Assembly: GCA_945906795.1 (NCBI GenBank)
Contig: CAMDRO010000003.1
Span: 23,869 to 87,868 of the forward strand
Direction of reading: 5' to 3'
Length of the DNA stretch: 64,000 nucleotides
Source: Spirosoma fluviale
GTDB lineage: Bacteria > Bacteroidota > Bacteroidia > Cytophagales > Spirosomataceae
Positions 55,548 through 64,000 of this stretch are shown in pieces. Every line of letters begins with the position of its first letter. The first letter of the stretch is position 1. A program made the translations under genes and the position numbers. The notes under the pieces were generated by a model. The model was not told where the DNA came from. It saw only the letters and a list, made by a program, of their open reading frames with translations, and made no database searches.

Positions 55548-57188
55548 ATGAAAAAAATCCTGTTTTTGATGCTTTGTTGCCTTCCTGCCCTAGCTCAAAC
55601 AAAATCAGATCTTCAAGGAACCGCTCGTGTTTTTGACCTTGAGTTTACGAGCCAAGAGTTAGATACGCTCTATTCTGATGTCCTTGATAATTTGGCTAAT
55701 TATAAGGCCATGCATAAACTAAGCTTAAATAACAATGTGCCTTTGAGTCTTTGGCAAAATCCTGCGCTGCCAGGAATGAAATTTGACCAAAAACAAAGGC
55801 CTATTATTTGGCCTAAATCAATCGCTAAATTACCTGCGAATAAATCTGATTTGGCATTTTATTCGATTGACCAATTAGCTTATTTGATCAAATCTAGACA
55901 AATTACTTCGCTCGATTTAACGCGCTTTTTTATTGAACGCATTAAGAAATATGGGGATACCTTACAATGTGTCGTTAGTTTGCAAGAAGAGATTGCGTTC
56001 AAGCAAGCTAGGCAGGCCGACCGTGAAATCGCGGCAGGGAAATACCGCGGTTTGCTTCATGGAATTCCGTATGGCTTAAAAGATTTGTTTGCAATTAAAG
56101 GAACAAAAACTACTTGGGGTGCGGCGCCTTACAAGGATCAGATAATTGAGGAAGATGCTTATGTATACCAAAGACTTCGTGATGCGGGTGCGGTTTTAGT
56201 CGCTAAATTTTCAATGGGGGCTTTGGCGATGGGCGATTATTGGTTCGGAGGAAGAACCAAAAACCCTTGGAATTTAACCTATGGTTCTTCGGGTTCATCG
56301 GCCGGTTCTGCATCAGCTACCGTGGCTGGTTTAGTGCCTTTTGCGATAGGCACAGAAACTTGGGGAAGCATCGTTTCGCCTTCTACGACTTGCGGGGCGA
56401 CAGGTTTGAGGCCAACTTTCGGGAGTGTAAGTCGATCAGGTGCCATGGCCCTAAGTTACAGTTTAGATAAAATTGGGCCTATTTGCCGCTCGGCAAACGA
56501 TGCGGCCATTGTTTTTAGTTTTATTCATGGAACCGATGGACAAGATTTAGCCGCGGTCAATCGGCCATTTAATTACGATGCCAATCGTTCTTTGAAAGGG
56601 ATGAAAATCGGATATGCCAAAAACTATTTTGATAAAATTAAGGATACGACAATGAATGAATGGAAAGTTATTTCTTTGCTGAAAAAGCAGGGGGTTCAAC
56701 TTATTCCCGTCGACTTTCCAGATTCAACGGCATATCCTTTTAACATCATAGATGTGGTGATTAATGCTGAACGTGGAGCTCAATTTGACGAACTGACTCG
56801 GAATAATGTGGATGATTTATTGACCCGACAAAACAAATCAGACTTGCCTAACCGGTTTCGAACTTCCCGATTTATACCTGCTGTGGAATACATCAATGCC
56901 CAAAGACATCGCTATGTATTAATGCAAAAAGTGAATGCCGTGGTATCTCAATTTGACGCCATCATTTGCCCTTCACGAGGTGGCGGAAACCAATCGGCCA
57001 TCACGAATTTAACCGGTCATCCGGTGGTTTGTGTACCCAACGGGTTTGATTCAAAAACAAAACTTCCTACGGGAATTTCATTTGTAGGCAAGCTTTACGA
57101 CGAAGGAACGATTCTGCGTGTTGCTAAGTTTTACCAAGACCTAACTAATTATGACGAAGCGCATCCGAAGCAGTTTATGCAAGATTAA
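55548..57188 (+). CDS. Secreted amidase-signature family hydrolase
   Basis: 546 aa with a signal peptide (MKKILFLMLCCLPALAQ). The Ser-cisSer-Lys triad is visible: K178 in YGLKDLF, the Gly/Ser-rich GSSGSSAGSA segment at 246-255 and the nucleophile S274 in GTETWGS. An N-terminal extension of about 120 residues precedes the core. Unlike the GatA subunit it is exported and stands alone, so it hydrolyses small amides in the periplasm. It starts 31 bp after the HEPN gene but is probably a separate unit. Confidence 0.88.
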   Translation: MKKILFLMLCCLPALAQTKSDLQGTARVFDLEFTSQELDTLYSDVLDNLANYKAMHKLSLNNNVPLSLWQNPALPGMKFDQKQRPIIWPKSIAKLPANKSDLAFYSIDQLAYLIKSRQITSLDLTRFFIERIKKYGDTLQCVVSLQEEIAFKQARQADREIAAGKYRGLLHGIPYGLKDLFAIKGTKTTWGAAPYKDQIIEEDAYVYQRLRDAGAVLVAKFSMGALAMGDYWFGGRTKNPWNLTYGSSGSSAGSASATVAGLVPFAIGTETWGSIVSPSTTCGATGLRPTFGSVSRSGAMALSYSLDKIGPICRSANDAAIVFSFIHGTDGQDLAAVNRPFNYDANRSLKGMKIGYAKNYFDKIKDTTMNEWKVISLLKKQGVQLIPVDFPDSTAYPFNIIDVVINAERGAQFDELTRNNVDDLLTRQNKSDLPNRFRTSRFIPAVEYINAQRHRYVLMQKVNAVVSQFDAIICPSRGGGNQSAITNLTGHPVVCVPNGFDSKTKLPTGISFVGKLYDEGTILRVAKFYQDLTNYDEAHPKQFMQD

Positions 57189-57245
57189 TCAAACTATTGT
57201 TTGCATTCTAATTCCAAAATTGAACCTAATTTGAAGCTAAATTCT

Positions 57246-58562
57246 ATGTCTATAAGCTATCTATTTAAAACAAAATCCTTTGCATTAACATTATTGATCG
57301 GCTTTTGCAGTCTAAATCCATTGTGGGCCCAATTGCCTTCGCCCAATTTTATTGTCGGCGATGCTTTACCCAATGCCCCTGAATTAGCTCCTCGAGGAAA
57401 ATATGCGGTAGGTGTTAGAACCATCGAAGTGGTGAATAAAAATCAAGTGGACGTACTGAACTCAAAAGCTGGTGTGGATCCATTATATGACCGTTCGCTT
57501 ACCTTGGAAGTTTGGTACCCAGCAGTTATTCCCGCAGGCCAAAAAGCGTTGGAAACCTATAAATCTACCTTAGGCCTTTTCAATGACCCTAAACGACCTT
57601 TGATTCCCTATACTTATTTAGGGCGTGCGCTGAGGGATGCGCAAGCAGATCGTTCATCCGGTCAATACCCCTTGATTATTGTCTCACATGGCTATCCTGG
57701 ATCTCGTTTATTGCTTAGTTATTTGACTGAAAATTTAGCATCGAAAGGGTATGTGGTGGTGGCCATTGGCCATACCGAATCTACGTATAGCGATCGAGCT
57801 GGTTTTCAAAGTACGCTTTTGAATCGATCAAAAGATGTTTTATTTGTATTGAACCAAATAGCTAGCTTTGCTAATCCAGGGAGTACACATTTTTTATCGG
57901 GTTTGGTGGATGTTGAAAACACCGGCATTGTGGGGTATTCCATGGGTGGATATGGGGTATTAAATGTGGCGGGTGCTGGATATAGTCAAAAAATGGATTC
58001 GACTTTTGCCGTACTTTCGGGCGGTAGTCATGCGATTCGAGTTCGTTTGGCGGGCCAACCAGAATACCAAGCTTCTTTGGATTCTCGAATTAAAGCGGTG
58101 GTTGCCTTTGCTCCTTGGGGTATGGAAAGAGGCACTTGGGATGCAGAAGGTTTGAAAGGATTGAAAACACCCACGTTTTTTGTGGCTGGAAGTTTGGATG
58201 ATATCTCTGGGTACGAAGATGGTATTAAAGCGATTTATGAGGGAGCGATCAATGCAAATAGGTATTTATTGACCTATCAAAACGCGCGTCACAATGTGGC
58301 GCCTAATCCACCACCTGCGGAAACGTTTGCAGAAGGAGTTAGTCCAAGCGAATACAATCATTACTCGGAGCCCACTTGGAATGAATACCGTTTAAATAAT
58401 AATAACCAGCATTTTGTTACAGCCTTTTTGGGGATTCATTTGAAGAAATTGGATTACATGAAATATTTGAATGTTCAGAAGAATTCCAATGATAAACTTT
58501 GGACAGGTTTTAAACCTCGATATTCGACTGGTATGGAGCTTTTACACGCGATGCCGAAATAG
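57246..58562 (+). CDS. Secreted alpha/beta hydrolase, PAF-acetylhydrolase/dienelactone hydrolase-like
   Basis: 438 aa from ATG 57246 with a signal peptide ending near LWAQ; the upstream in-frame ATG at 57201 lacks a leader. The nucleophile S232 lies in VGYSMGGYG, the oxyanion region is IIVSHGYPGSR, a likely Asp lies in VAGSLDD, and a His lies in YQNARHN. The long N-terminus (YAVGVRTIEVVN...LEVWYPA) matches the platelet-activating-factor acetylhydrolase-like group. It is an esterase or lipase of unknown substrate. It is 57 bp downstream of the amidase and may be co-transcribed. Confidence 0.8.
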   Translation: MSISYLFKTKSFALTLLIGFCSLNPLWAQLPSPNFIVGDALPNAPELAPRGKYAVGVRTIEVVNKNQVDVLNSKAGVDPLYDRSLTLEVWYPAVIPAGQKALETYKSTLGLFNDPKRPLIPYTYLGRALRDAQADRSSGQYPLIIVSHGYPGSRLLLSYLTENLASKGYVVVAIGHTESTYSDRAGFQSTLLNRSKDVLFVLNQIASFANPGSTHFLSGLVDVENTGIVGYSMGGYGVLNVAGAGYSQKMDSTFAVLSGGSHAIRVRLAGQPEYQASLDSRIKAVVAFAPWGMERGTWDAEGLKGLKTPTFFVAGSLDDISGYEDGIKAIYEGAINANRYLLTYQNARHNVAPNPPPAETFAEGVSPSEYNHYSEPTWNEYRLNNNNQHFVTAFLGIHLKKLDYMKYLNVQKNSNDKLWTGFKPRYSTGMELLHAMPK

Positions 58563-58584
58563 AATTTTTTGACAGATAGGCCTA

Positions 58585-58614
58585 AAAAAAATCCACCCGC
58601 AAAGGTGGATTTTT
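58585..58614. terminator. Bidirectional terminator
   Basis: ATCCACC and GGTGGAT form a 7-bp GC-containing stem extended by A/T pairs, with A and T runs on either side. It serves the plus-strand hydrolase gene and would also have served the minus-strand remnant. Confidence 0.8.
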
Positions 58615-58634
58615 AAATTTAGAACAAAGGAGAA

Positions 58635-58889
58635 TTATTTCGAATAGTCAGAGAATGAATCACTCGCTGTTTTACCTCTCATTTCAATTTTAGGATTGGT
58701 GATAGCGAAATCATCTAAGTTTTCTATGCTTCTATTGCCAATAGTAATTCGAATCACATTTTTTCCAGGTAATAGATCTTGAGCAGTTAAGAGAAAACTA
58801 AGCTTTGCGTTTTCATTACTTACAGGTGAATTGACAACTAAATCAGTAAGCCCTTTAACCTTAAAGAAAGAATGTAAATTAAATAAAGG
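58635..58889 (-). pseudogene. 3' remnant of a secreted beta-sandwich protein
   Basis: On the minus strand an 84-codon open stretch ends in TAA at 58635-58637 but begins right after a stop with no start codon. It reads like the C-terminal beta-sandwich of a secreted enzyme (LVVNSPVSNENAKLSFLL, DLLPGKNVIRITIGN, NPKIEMRGKT). The terminator that follows it is still present. The rest of the gene appears deleted. The other 160 bp up to the metalloprotease start hold no gene, only a short CTGAAAT/ATTTCAG hairpin at 58988-59010. Confidence 0.55.
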
Positions 58890-59052
58890 TTAAATAATAT
58901 TCCAAAAACGGATAGGGGGACATGATTTCATTTAAACTGCATTGGATAAAACAAATTACTCCTGATTGGGTTTTGAAAGTTAATATGCTGAAATTGAAAA
59001 TATATTTCAGAAAAATCACCAATAAACAAACACCTATACATCAATATAACAC

Positions 59053-61542
59053 ATGAAAAAAGTTAAAAGATTATTTTGGATTATCTCATTTTTAAGCGCC
59101 AACTACCTATCCGTCGCTCAAACATCAAAAAATCTAGTTAAGGATCCAGTAAAACCTGCAGAGGTTGTTGCTGAGAAAAAAGTAGAAAAGAAATCGAAAG
59201 ACTACGATCAGGTGATTACCAAAGAAGCCAAATCGCAAAAAGGAGTTTTTTCAACCCATAAAGTAGGAGATAAGTATTATTTTGAAATACCTAAAAAATA
59301 CCTTGGTAAGGATATGCTATTGGTTAGTAGAATTTCAAAAATACCCAATGGTTTGGGTGGTGGGTATTTTAATGCGGGCACATCGACCAACGAGCAATTG
59401 ATCGTTTGGGAAAAATTCCAAGAAAAAATATTAATCAAAGTTAAATCGTATGCGGCGGTGGCTAATGATTCCTTGCCCATCAGTATTTCGGTGAAGGCGA
59501 ATAATTACGAGCCGACCTTGTATGCCTTTGATATAGAAACATATAGCAAGGATTCCTCGAATGTGGTGATCGATGTGACGAAATTTTATAGCAGCGACAT
59601 ACCGGCCATGAGTGGTTTAAATGCTTCCTTACGAGAAGCGTATAAAGTGAAAGGCTTAGATCCGAGCCGTAGTTTCATTCATTCAGTGAAGTCATTTCCT
59701 TTGAACATTGAAGTGGTTCAGGATTTTACTTATGCTGCGGCTAAACCATCATCGACAGCCAACACGGAGTCCATCAGTATTCAGATGAATCAATCGATGA
59801 TTTTATTGCCTGAAAAACCAATGAAGCCACGTTTATTTGACCAAAGGGTTGGTTGGTTTACCCAAAAACAATACGATTATTCTAGCGAAGAACTTAAGTC
59901 GGACCAAAAAACCTTCATCCGTAAATGGCGTTTGGAGCCTAAAGACATGGAGGCATATAAAAGGGGAGAACTCGTAGAACCCATCAAACAAATTGTCTAT
60001 TATCTAGATCCTGCTACTCCTGAGAAGTTGAGAAAGCATATCAAAAAGGGAGTTGAAAATTGGCAAAAATCATTTGAGCAAGCGGGTTTTAAAAATGCGA
60101 TTATTTGCAAGGATCCACCTACCAAAGAAGAAGACCCCGATTTTTCACCGGAAGATATTCGATATTCAGTGATTCGATATGTGGCAAGTACCACAAGAAA
60201 TGCGATGGGGCCAAGTGTGAGCGATCCTAGAACTGGGGAAATTATTGAAAGTGATATTATTTGGTACCATAACCACTTGCGTTCGTACCGAAATCGTTTT
60301 TTGGTGGAGACAGCCGCGTCTAATCCGAGCGCTCGGACGCTTGAAACCAGTGAAGAAGACATCGGTGAAATGATGGAAATGGTTATTTCACATGAGGTGG
60401 GTCACGCATTAGGTTTCCCACACAATATGGGGGCGAGCAGTTCGTATGAGGTGGAAGATTATCGAAAGGCAGACTTTACTAAATCGCAAGGTATTTCGGC
60501 CACCATTATGGATTATGCCCGTTTTAATTACATTGCTCAACCGGAAGATAAAGGGGGACGTTATATTCGAAAAATGGGTCCTTATGATGATTATGCGGTG
60601 AATTGGGGGTACAGAATTTTGCCAAATGTAAAAAATCCGGAAGATGAGGTGTCTACCTTAAACCAATGGATTGAAGCCAAAGCAGGTGATTTGAGGTTTC
60701 GATTTGGCAATCAGGGCACAACTTTTGACCCAAGTTCGCAGACCGAGGATATAGGAAATGATCCCGTTAGAGCGGGAAATTATGCCATGAAAAACTTGAA
60801 AGTAGTGGCTAAGAATTTGGCCGATTGGACGAGTAAAAAGACCAATAACTACGATGATTTGATTGAGGTGAATGATGAATTATTGAGTGCTTGGTCTAGG
60901 TATGTAGGACATGTAGTCACTAGCATTGGCGGATATTATGAACGCTATTCGAAGCCAAACCAACAAGTGGCTTCCTACATCGTGGTACCTAAAGTGAAGC
61001 AACAAAGCGCTACGAAATGGTTGTTGGACCACGCATTTTCAGATGTGGCTTGGCTTGTCAATAAGGAAGTGGTGACGCATCAAATGATGGGGTATACCGA
61101 AAAAATAAGGGGTTTGCAAGTGAGTCATTTGAATCGATTATTAAGCTTTGAAACGTTAGCTCGTCTGGATAATAGTGCTCACTCTGAAGTAAATTATTAT
61201 AAATCGGTGGAGCTTTGTAAAGATTTGCGCGTCGGCTTATGGAGCGAAATAGGTACGGGTGCTAAACTTGAGGTGTATCGGAGAAATTTGCAAAAAGCCT
61301 ATATTGAGCGCATGAAGTATTTATTGACCGAGCAAATGGTACCTTCGCCGACCAACAGAGAATATTATTCAGTGGCACAATCGGATGTACGGTCGACTGT
61401 TCGTGGAGAATTAAAGGTGTTATTAGCCTCCATCAACCTAGCCAAAATCAAATACAAGGACACTGAAACCTTATATCATTTGGAGGATTGCATCGATCGC
61501 ATTCAAACTATTTTGTATCCTGGAAAGCAGCAGAGTAGGTAA
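59053..61542 (+). CDS. Secreted zinc metalloprotease of the DUF5117/DUF5118 family
   Basis: 829 aa with a signal peptide ending near SVAQ. An N-terminal DUF5118-like segment (about 50-110) and a DUF5117 region (about 110-300) precede the catalytic domain. The extended zinc site is H447-E448-V-G-H451-A-L-G-F-P-H457, the metzincin HExxHxxGxxH form, with a downstream Met-turn candidate in TIMDYARFNY. A helical C-terminal domain completes it. This is a large outer-envelope protease of Bacteroidota and its natural substrates are not established. It is monocistronic with its own terminator. Confidence 0.92.
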   Translation: MKKVKRLFWIISFLSANYLSVAQTSKNLVKDPVKPAEVVAEKKVEKKSKDYDQVITKEAKSQKGVFSTHKVGDKYYFEIPKKYLGKDMLLVSRISKIPNGLGGGYFNAGTSTNEQLIVWEKFQEKILIKVKSYAAVANDSLPISISVKANNYEPTLYAFDIETYSKDSSNVVIDVTKFYSSDIPAMSGLNASLREAYKVKGLDPSRSFIHSVKSFPLNIEVVQDFTYAAAKPSSTANTESISIQMNQSMILLPEKPMKPRLFDQRVGWFTQKQYDYSSEELKSDQKTFIRKWRLEPKDMEAYKRGELVEPIKQIVYYLDPATPEKLRKHIKKGVENWQKSFEQAGFKNAIICKDPPTKEEDPDFSPEDIRYSVIRYVASTTRNAMGPSVSDPRTGEIIESDIIWYHNHLRSYRNRFLVETAASNPSARTLETSEEDIGEMMEMVISHEVGHALGFPHNMGASSSYEVEDYRKADFTKSQGISATIMDYARFNYIAQPEDKGGRYIRKMGPYDDYAVNWGYRILPNVKNPEDEVSTLNQWIEAKAGDLRFRFGNQGTTFDPSSQTEDIGNDPVRAGNYAMKNLKVVAKNLADWTSKKTNNYDDLIEVNDELLSAWSRYVGHVVTSIGGYYERYSKPNQQVASYIVVPKVKQQSATKWLLDHAFSDVAWLVNKEVVTHQMMGYTEKIRGLQVSHLNRLLSFETLARLDNSAHSEVNYYKSVELCKDLRVGLWSEIGTGAKLEVYRRNLQKAYIERMKYLLTEQMVPSPTNREYYSVAQSDVRSTVRGELKVLLASINLAKIKYKDTETLYHLEDCIDRIQTILYPGKQQSR

Positions 61543-61566
61543 TTTATGTAGGGAGTGATTTTAAGA

Positions 61567-61605
61567 AAAGGGACGATTATATGAAAATATTTCGTCTCTT
61601 TTTTG
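61567..61605 (+). terminator. Intrinsic terminator after the metalloprotease
   Basis: AAAGGGACGA pairs with TCGTCTCTTT (one G-T pair) and a T run follows. It lies 25 bp beyond the stop. Confidence 0.75.
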
Positions 61606-61684
61606 ATTGAATTAACCGTATGTTGATCTGCTGAATTTGTAGATGTACAGATTAAAATTCGAGATTAAGCTGAATGCATTCATT

Positions 61685-61714
61685 AAAAAACCACCTCGAT
61701 TGAGGTGGTTTTTT
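61685..61714. terminator. Strong hairpin downstream of the TonB receptor gene
   Basis: AAAAAACCACCTC and GAGGTGGTTTTTT form a 13-bp perfect stem with a 4-nt loop. On the minus strand it ends the receptor gene 25 bp after its stop, and it can act in both directions. Confidence 0.9.
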
Positions 61715-61738
61715 AATCTTCATTTGTGAAATAGTTAT

Positions 61739-64000
61739 TTAGAAAGAATAGCGTAATCCAAATTGAATTCTCCATGGAGTTCCTCCCGCAGAGGTTAATT
61801 TTCGACCAGCGGCGGTTTCAACATTGTAATTATAATTCATCGTTTTTTGGTCAAAACCAGTCATGGATACAAGGTTGGTATTTCCATGATTATAGCTAAC
61901 GCCTTCGTTTTTATCCAACATATTCATGAAGTTAAAAATGTCTGCCGATAAGCTCATATTATGTTTTTTCAAGAAGTGGATATCCTTAGTCAAGCGTAAG
62001 TCTACCGTGTAATAAAAAGGGTTTACACCCCCATTACGAGCGGCAACTTTTCCGATATTATCTTTGATATATGTTTTTATACTTTCGGTCACGTCTGGAT
62101 TGTCTAATAATCCTTGCATAGCTGTCTTAACCGCTGCAGGTACATTGGCTCCATTGGGATCAAATACATAAGCCAAGTCATTTGTTAAGACAAAGTCACC
62201 ATTGATACTTTTATTACCACCCACCAAAAAGGAGTAACGAGTTCCACCCACTCCATTTAATATAGCACCTAATTGGAAACCTTTGAATGTAGGCGTAGCG
62301 GATGAAATAACTAATTTATCAGAAAACTGATCATCTGAATAAGTTACAGTTTGGTCACGTGGATCATCTACGACAGGTCTGAATGTAGAAGTATTGGCTA
62401 CACAGCAGTTAAATGAGCTATTGTCTTTTGTATCATTTTTAGTGTAACTGATTGAAAAATATCCATCATTGCCTATTTTCATGCTAGCGTCAAACACGAC
62501 GGCCACTTGGTCCAAAACACCCGTAGATTGTAATTCAAGAACCCGTCCTAAATCAGTTGACTTTCTTCCTTTGGTCCAATCCGTTGCTCCGTTGGCCGGA
62601 ATCGTATTTGCAGGAACATAAACACCACGATTGGCTTCATTGCTTAATGTAAAATAAGGTTGATCTACAATGTTTCGATCATAATACGCATAGTTATTGA
62701 CCGTTTTAGACCATAATAAATTGACCCCTGCACGGAAGCGCTCATTGAAGAAGCGGTTATAAGAAAAGTTTAACTTATAAACGGATGGTACTTCAAAGTT
62801 TTTGTTGACCGCGTTGATTGTGGACACATAAGGAGTTCCCTTAGGAATGCCGGGAGTAGTTGTCGGGTCATTTCGATAGGCATTAAAATCAGGTTTTGGA
62901 ACTAAAGCACCCGATACATCAATGGATCCTACCATGGTACCACTGTTTTGAATGTTATTCAACTGAAGATAGGAGACCGGTTGGGCTGAAAATACTCCTC
63001 CTCCGAATTTAATGATATCTTTTTGGCGTCCTTCTACGTCCCAGGTCAACTGTAAACGCGGTTGGAAGTTATTGAAATCAGCCATTTGATTATTGGTTGC
63101 AATACTTAGTTTTGATTCTGAAGTCGAATTAACATCTCCTTGTTTGAAGAAAATGGTGGCATCATATCGCAAGCCTGCCATGGCACTCACGTTTTTAAAG
63201 GGCTCAAAATCCACTTGCGCAAAAGCCGAGAAATCCAAAAGGGATTGTTGAACCGCTGGATTCGTTAAAGGAACCTCTCTAGCATACCTACTTGGTTTTA
63301 AATTAGAAAAGTCATTTAAGGAATTAAAGAAAAAGCGACCGTTCATTTCATTTACAATTTTAGAATCTAGAAAAGTCAACATATTGTCTGTTCCAAATTT
63401 AAAATTAAAATTACCTTTCCTAAGGTAAGTCGTATTGGCTAAATGCATCGTTACGTCATTAGCATATTCTGTTCCATAACGTTGGCCTCCAAACTGAACA
63501 GTTTTTGTTTGAGTGGCATTTGGATTTGATGATGTGGGAATCACAGAAGTAACAGTAATAATCGCTCTTGGGATACTCTCTTTAGGCAAATCCGAACTGA
63601 CGATGTAATTACGATTAACGGTTTGAAATTGAAACTTCAATTCGTTGGTTAAATTAGGCGCTAAATCGGAACGTAAAGACAACAAGGCTGAGTTTTCATA
63701 GGTCTTAAATCCGATATAGCTTTCTAATAAGTTGATATTTGAATTATCATTTTGTGAATTAGGAGCAAACCACGTCGTTAAATTATTTCGGAAAGTCAAT
63801 TTATTTTTTTCATTTATTTGCCAATCTAATCGCGCAAATAGAGCATTTGCCTCCGTTTCGCGCGAAAAATCACCATATTGACTCGTGTTTTTCATCCCAT
63901 ATTTTTCACGGGCGATGGAAATTAATTGGTCTAAATTTGCCTTCGTAATTCCAAATCTTGCTTCTTGCGTTGGGTCAAATACAGGTGCAATTTGAAGTGG
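61739..64000 (-). CDS. TonB-dependent receptor, Oar-like, 5' end outside the window
   Basis: The minus-strand frame is open from the right edge to 61739, at least 753 codons. The ATG at 63895 is internal: the preceding 35 codons (ending ISIAREKYG) stay in frame and protein-like. What remains is a long outer-membrane barrel with repeated aromatic strands, for example KNKLTFRNNLTTW, FNFQPRL and NFSYNRFFNERF. It ends in the canonical barrel terminus QFGLRYSF. The LARLDWQIN-type strand start resembles Oar/adventurous TonB receptors with a CarboxypepD_reg N-terminus, which would lie beyond the edge. No partner SusD is visible. Confidence 0.85.
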   Translation of the reverse strand, partial: PLQIAPVFDPTQEARFGITKANLDQLISIAREKYGMKNTSQYGDFSRETEANALFARLDWQINEKNKLTFRNNLTTWFAPNSQNDNSNINLLESYIGFKTYENSALLSLRSDLAPNLTNELKFQFQTVNRNYIVSSDLPKESIPRAIITVTSVIPTSSNPNATQTKTVQFGGQRYGTEYANDVTMHLANTTYLRKGNFNFKFGTDNMLTFLDSKIVNEMNGRFFFNSLNDFSNLKPSRYAREVPLTNPAVQQSLLDFSAFAQVDFEPFKNVSAMAGLRYDATIFFKQGDVNSTSESKLSIATNNQMADFNNFQPRLQLTWDVEGRQKDIIKFGGGVFSAQPVSYLQLNNIQNSGTMVGSIDVSGALVPKPDFNAYRNDPTTTPGIPKGTPYVSTINAVNKNFEVPSVYKLNFSYNRFFNERFRAGVNLLWSKTVNNYAYYDRNIVDQPYFTLSNEANRGVYVPANTIPANGATDWTKGRKSTDLGRVLELQSTGVLDQVAVVFDASMKIGNDGYFSISYTKNDTKDNSSFNCCVANTSTFRPVVDDPRDQTVTYSDDQFSDKLVISSATPTFKGFQLGAILNGVGGTRYSFLVGGNKSINGDFVLTNDLAYVFDPNGANVPAAVKTAMQGLLDNPDVTESIKTYIKDNIGKVAARNGGVNPFYYTVDLRLTKDIHFLKKHNMSLSADIFNFMNMLDKNEGVSYNHGNTNLVSMTGFDQKTMNYNYNVETAAGRKLTSAGGTPWRIQFGLRYSF

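Overview
The window is AT-rich DNA that reads throughout like Bacteroidota. The evidence is a SusC/SusD pair, several CarboxypepD_reg/TonB outer-membrane receptors, a type IX secretion (Por) sorting domain, lipoproteins with Bacteroidota-type signal peptides, and a perfect TAnnTTTG -7 promoter box ahead of susC. The mix of DUF1501/DUF1800, PVC-type cytochromes, S9 peptidase and DUF5117 metalloprotease suggests a free-living Cytophagales-like polysaccharide degrader. That placement is an inference, not a determination. No tRNA, rRNA, CRISPR array, phage or transposase gene was seen.

Layout. 1-8.2 kb: a carboxypeptidase-regulatory-like secreted protein, a BaiN/HI0933-type flavoprotein, and two large secreted beta-propeller/HEAT/cytochrome c proteins, with a 42-codon gene remnant. 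8.4-9.6 kb: two damaged genes, one truncated after 61 codons and one with a stop inside its lipoprotein leader. 9.7-15.5 kb: a tight three-gene unit made of a 1299-aa Pls-type (poly-amino-acid synthetase) NRPS, an outer-membrane beta-barrel protein and a GH43-like propeller protein. 15.5-19.7 kb: an oxidative sugar operon (aldo/keto reductase, Zn dehydrogenase, TIM-barrel isomerase, rhamnose mutarotase) ending in a BNR sialidase-like gene broken by one extra T in a T8 run. 19.8-27 kb: SusC/SusD, then an S9 glutamyl-endopeptidase-like protein. 27-29 kb: a DUF4143 ATPase behind a 23-bp tandem repeat, next to a MazF/RHH toxin-antitoxin pair. 29-37 kb: DUF1080 protein, TonB receptor, then GH16, two sulfatases and a carbohydrate-binding-like protein in series. 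37-42.4 kb: two small genes, then a DUF1800/DUF1501-T9SS/lipoprotein operon with a divergent Rieske protein. 42.5-47.4 kb: a minus-strand unit of GH30, bicupin, sulfatase and S33 peptidase. 47.5-54.8 kb: MetY, SGNH hydrolase, a third cytochrome/propeller protein, PIG-L deacetylase, MBL hydrolase and a cysteine-rich mini-protein. 54.9-64 kb: MNT/HEPN toxin-antitoxin, amidase, alpha/beta hydrolase, a gene remnant, a DUF5117 metalloprotease, and a TonB receptor running off the right edge.

How it fits together. Most genes serve capture and breakdown of a sulfated, deoxysugar-containing polysaccharide. SusCD and TonB receptors would handle uptake, and three sulfatases, GH16, GH30, GH43-like, sialidase-like, SGNH and PIG-L enzymes would handle trimming. 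The mutarotase/dehydrogenase set would oxidise released sugars. Substrate identity cannot be read from sequence.

The most distinctive item is the Pls-type synthetase operon. The A-T-[TM-TM-LbH]x3 layout is that of epsilon-poly-L-lysine synthetase, so the unit may make, export and tailor a short amino-acid homopolymer or isopeptide. Its product is unknown.
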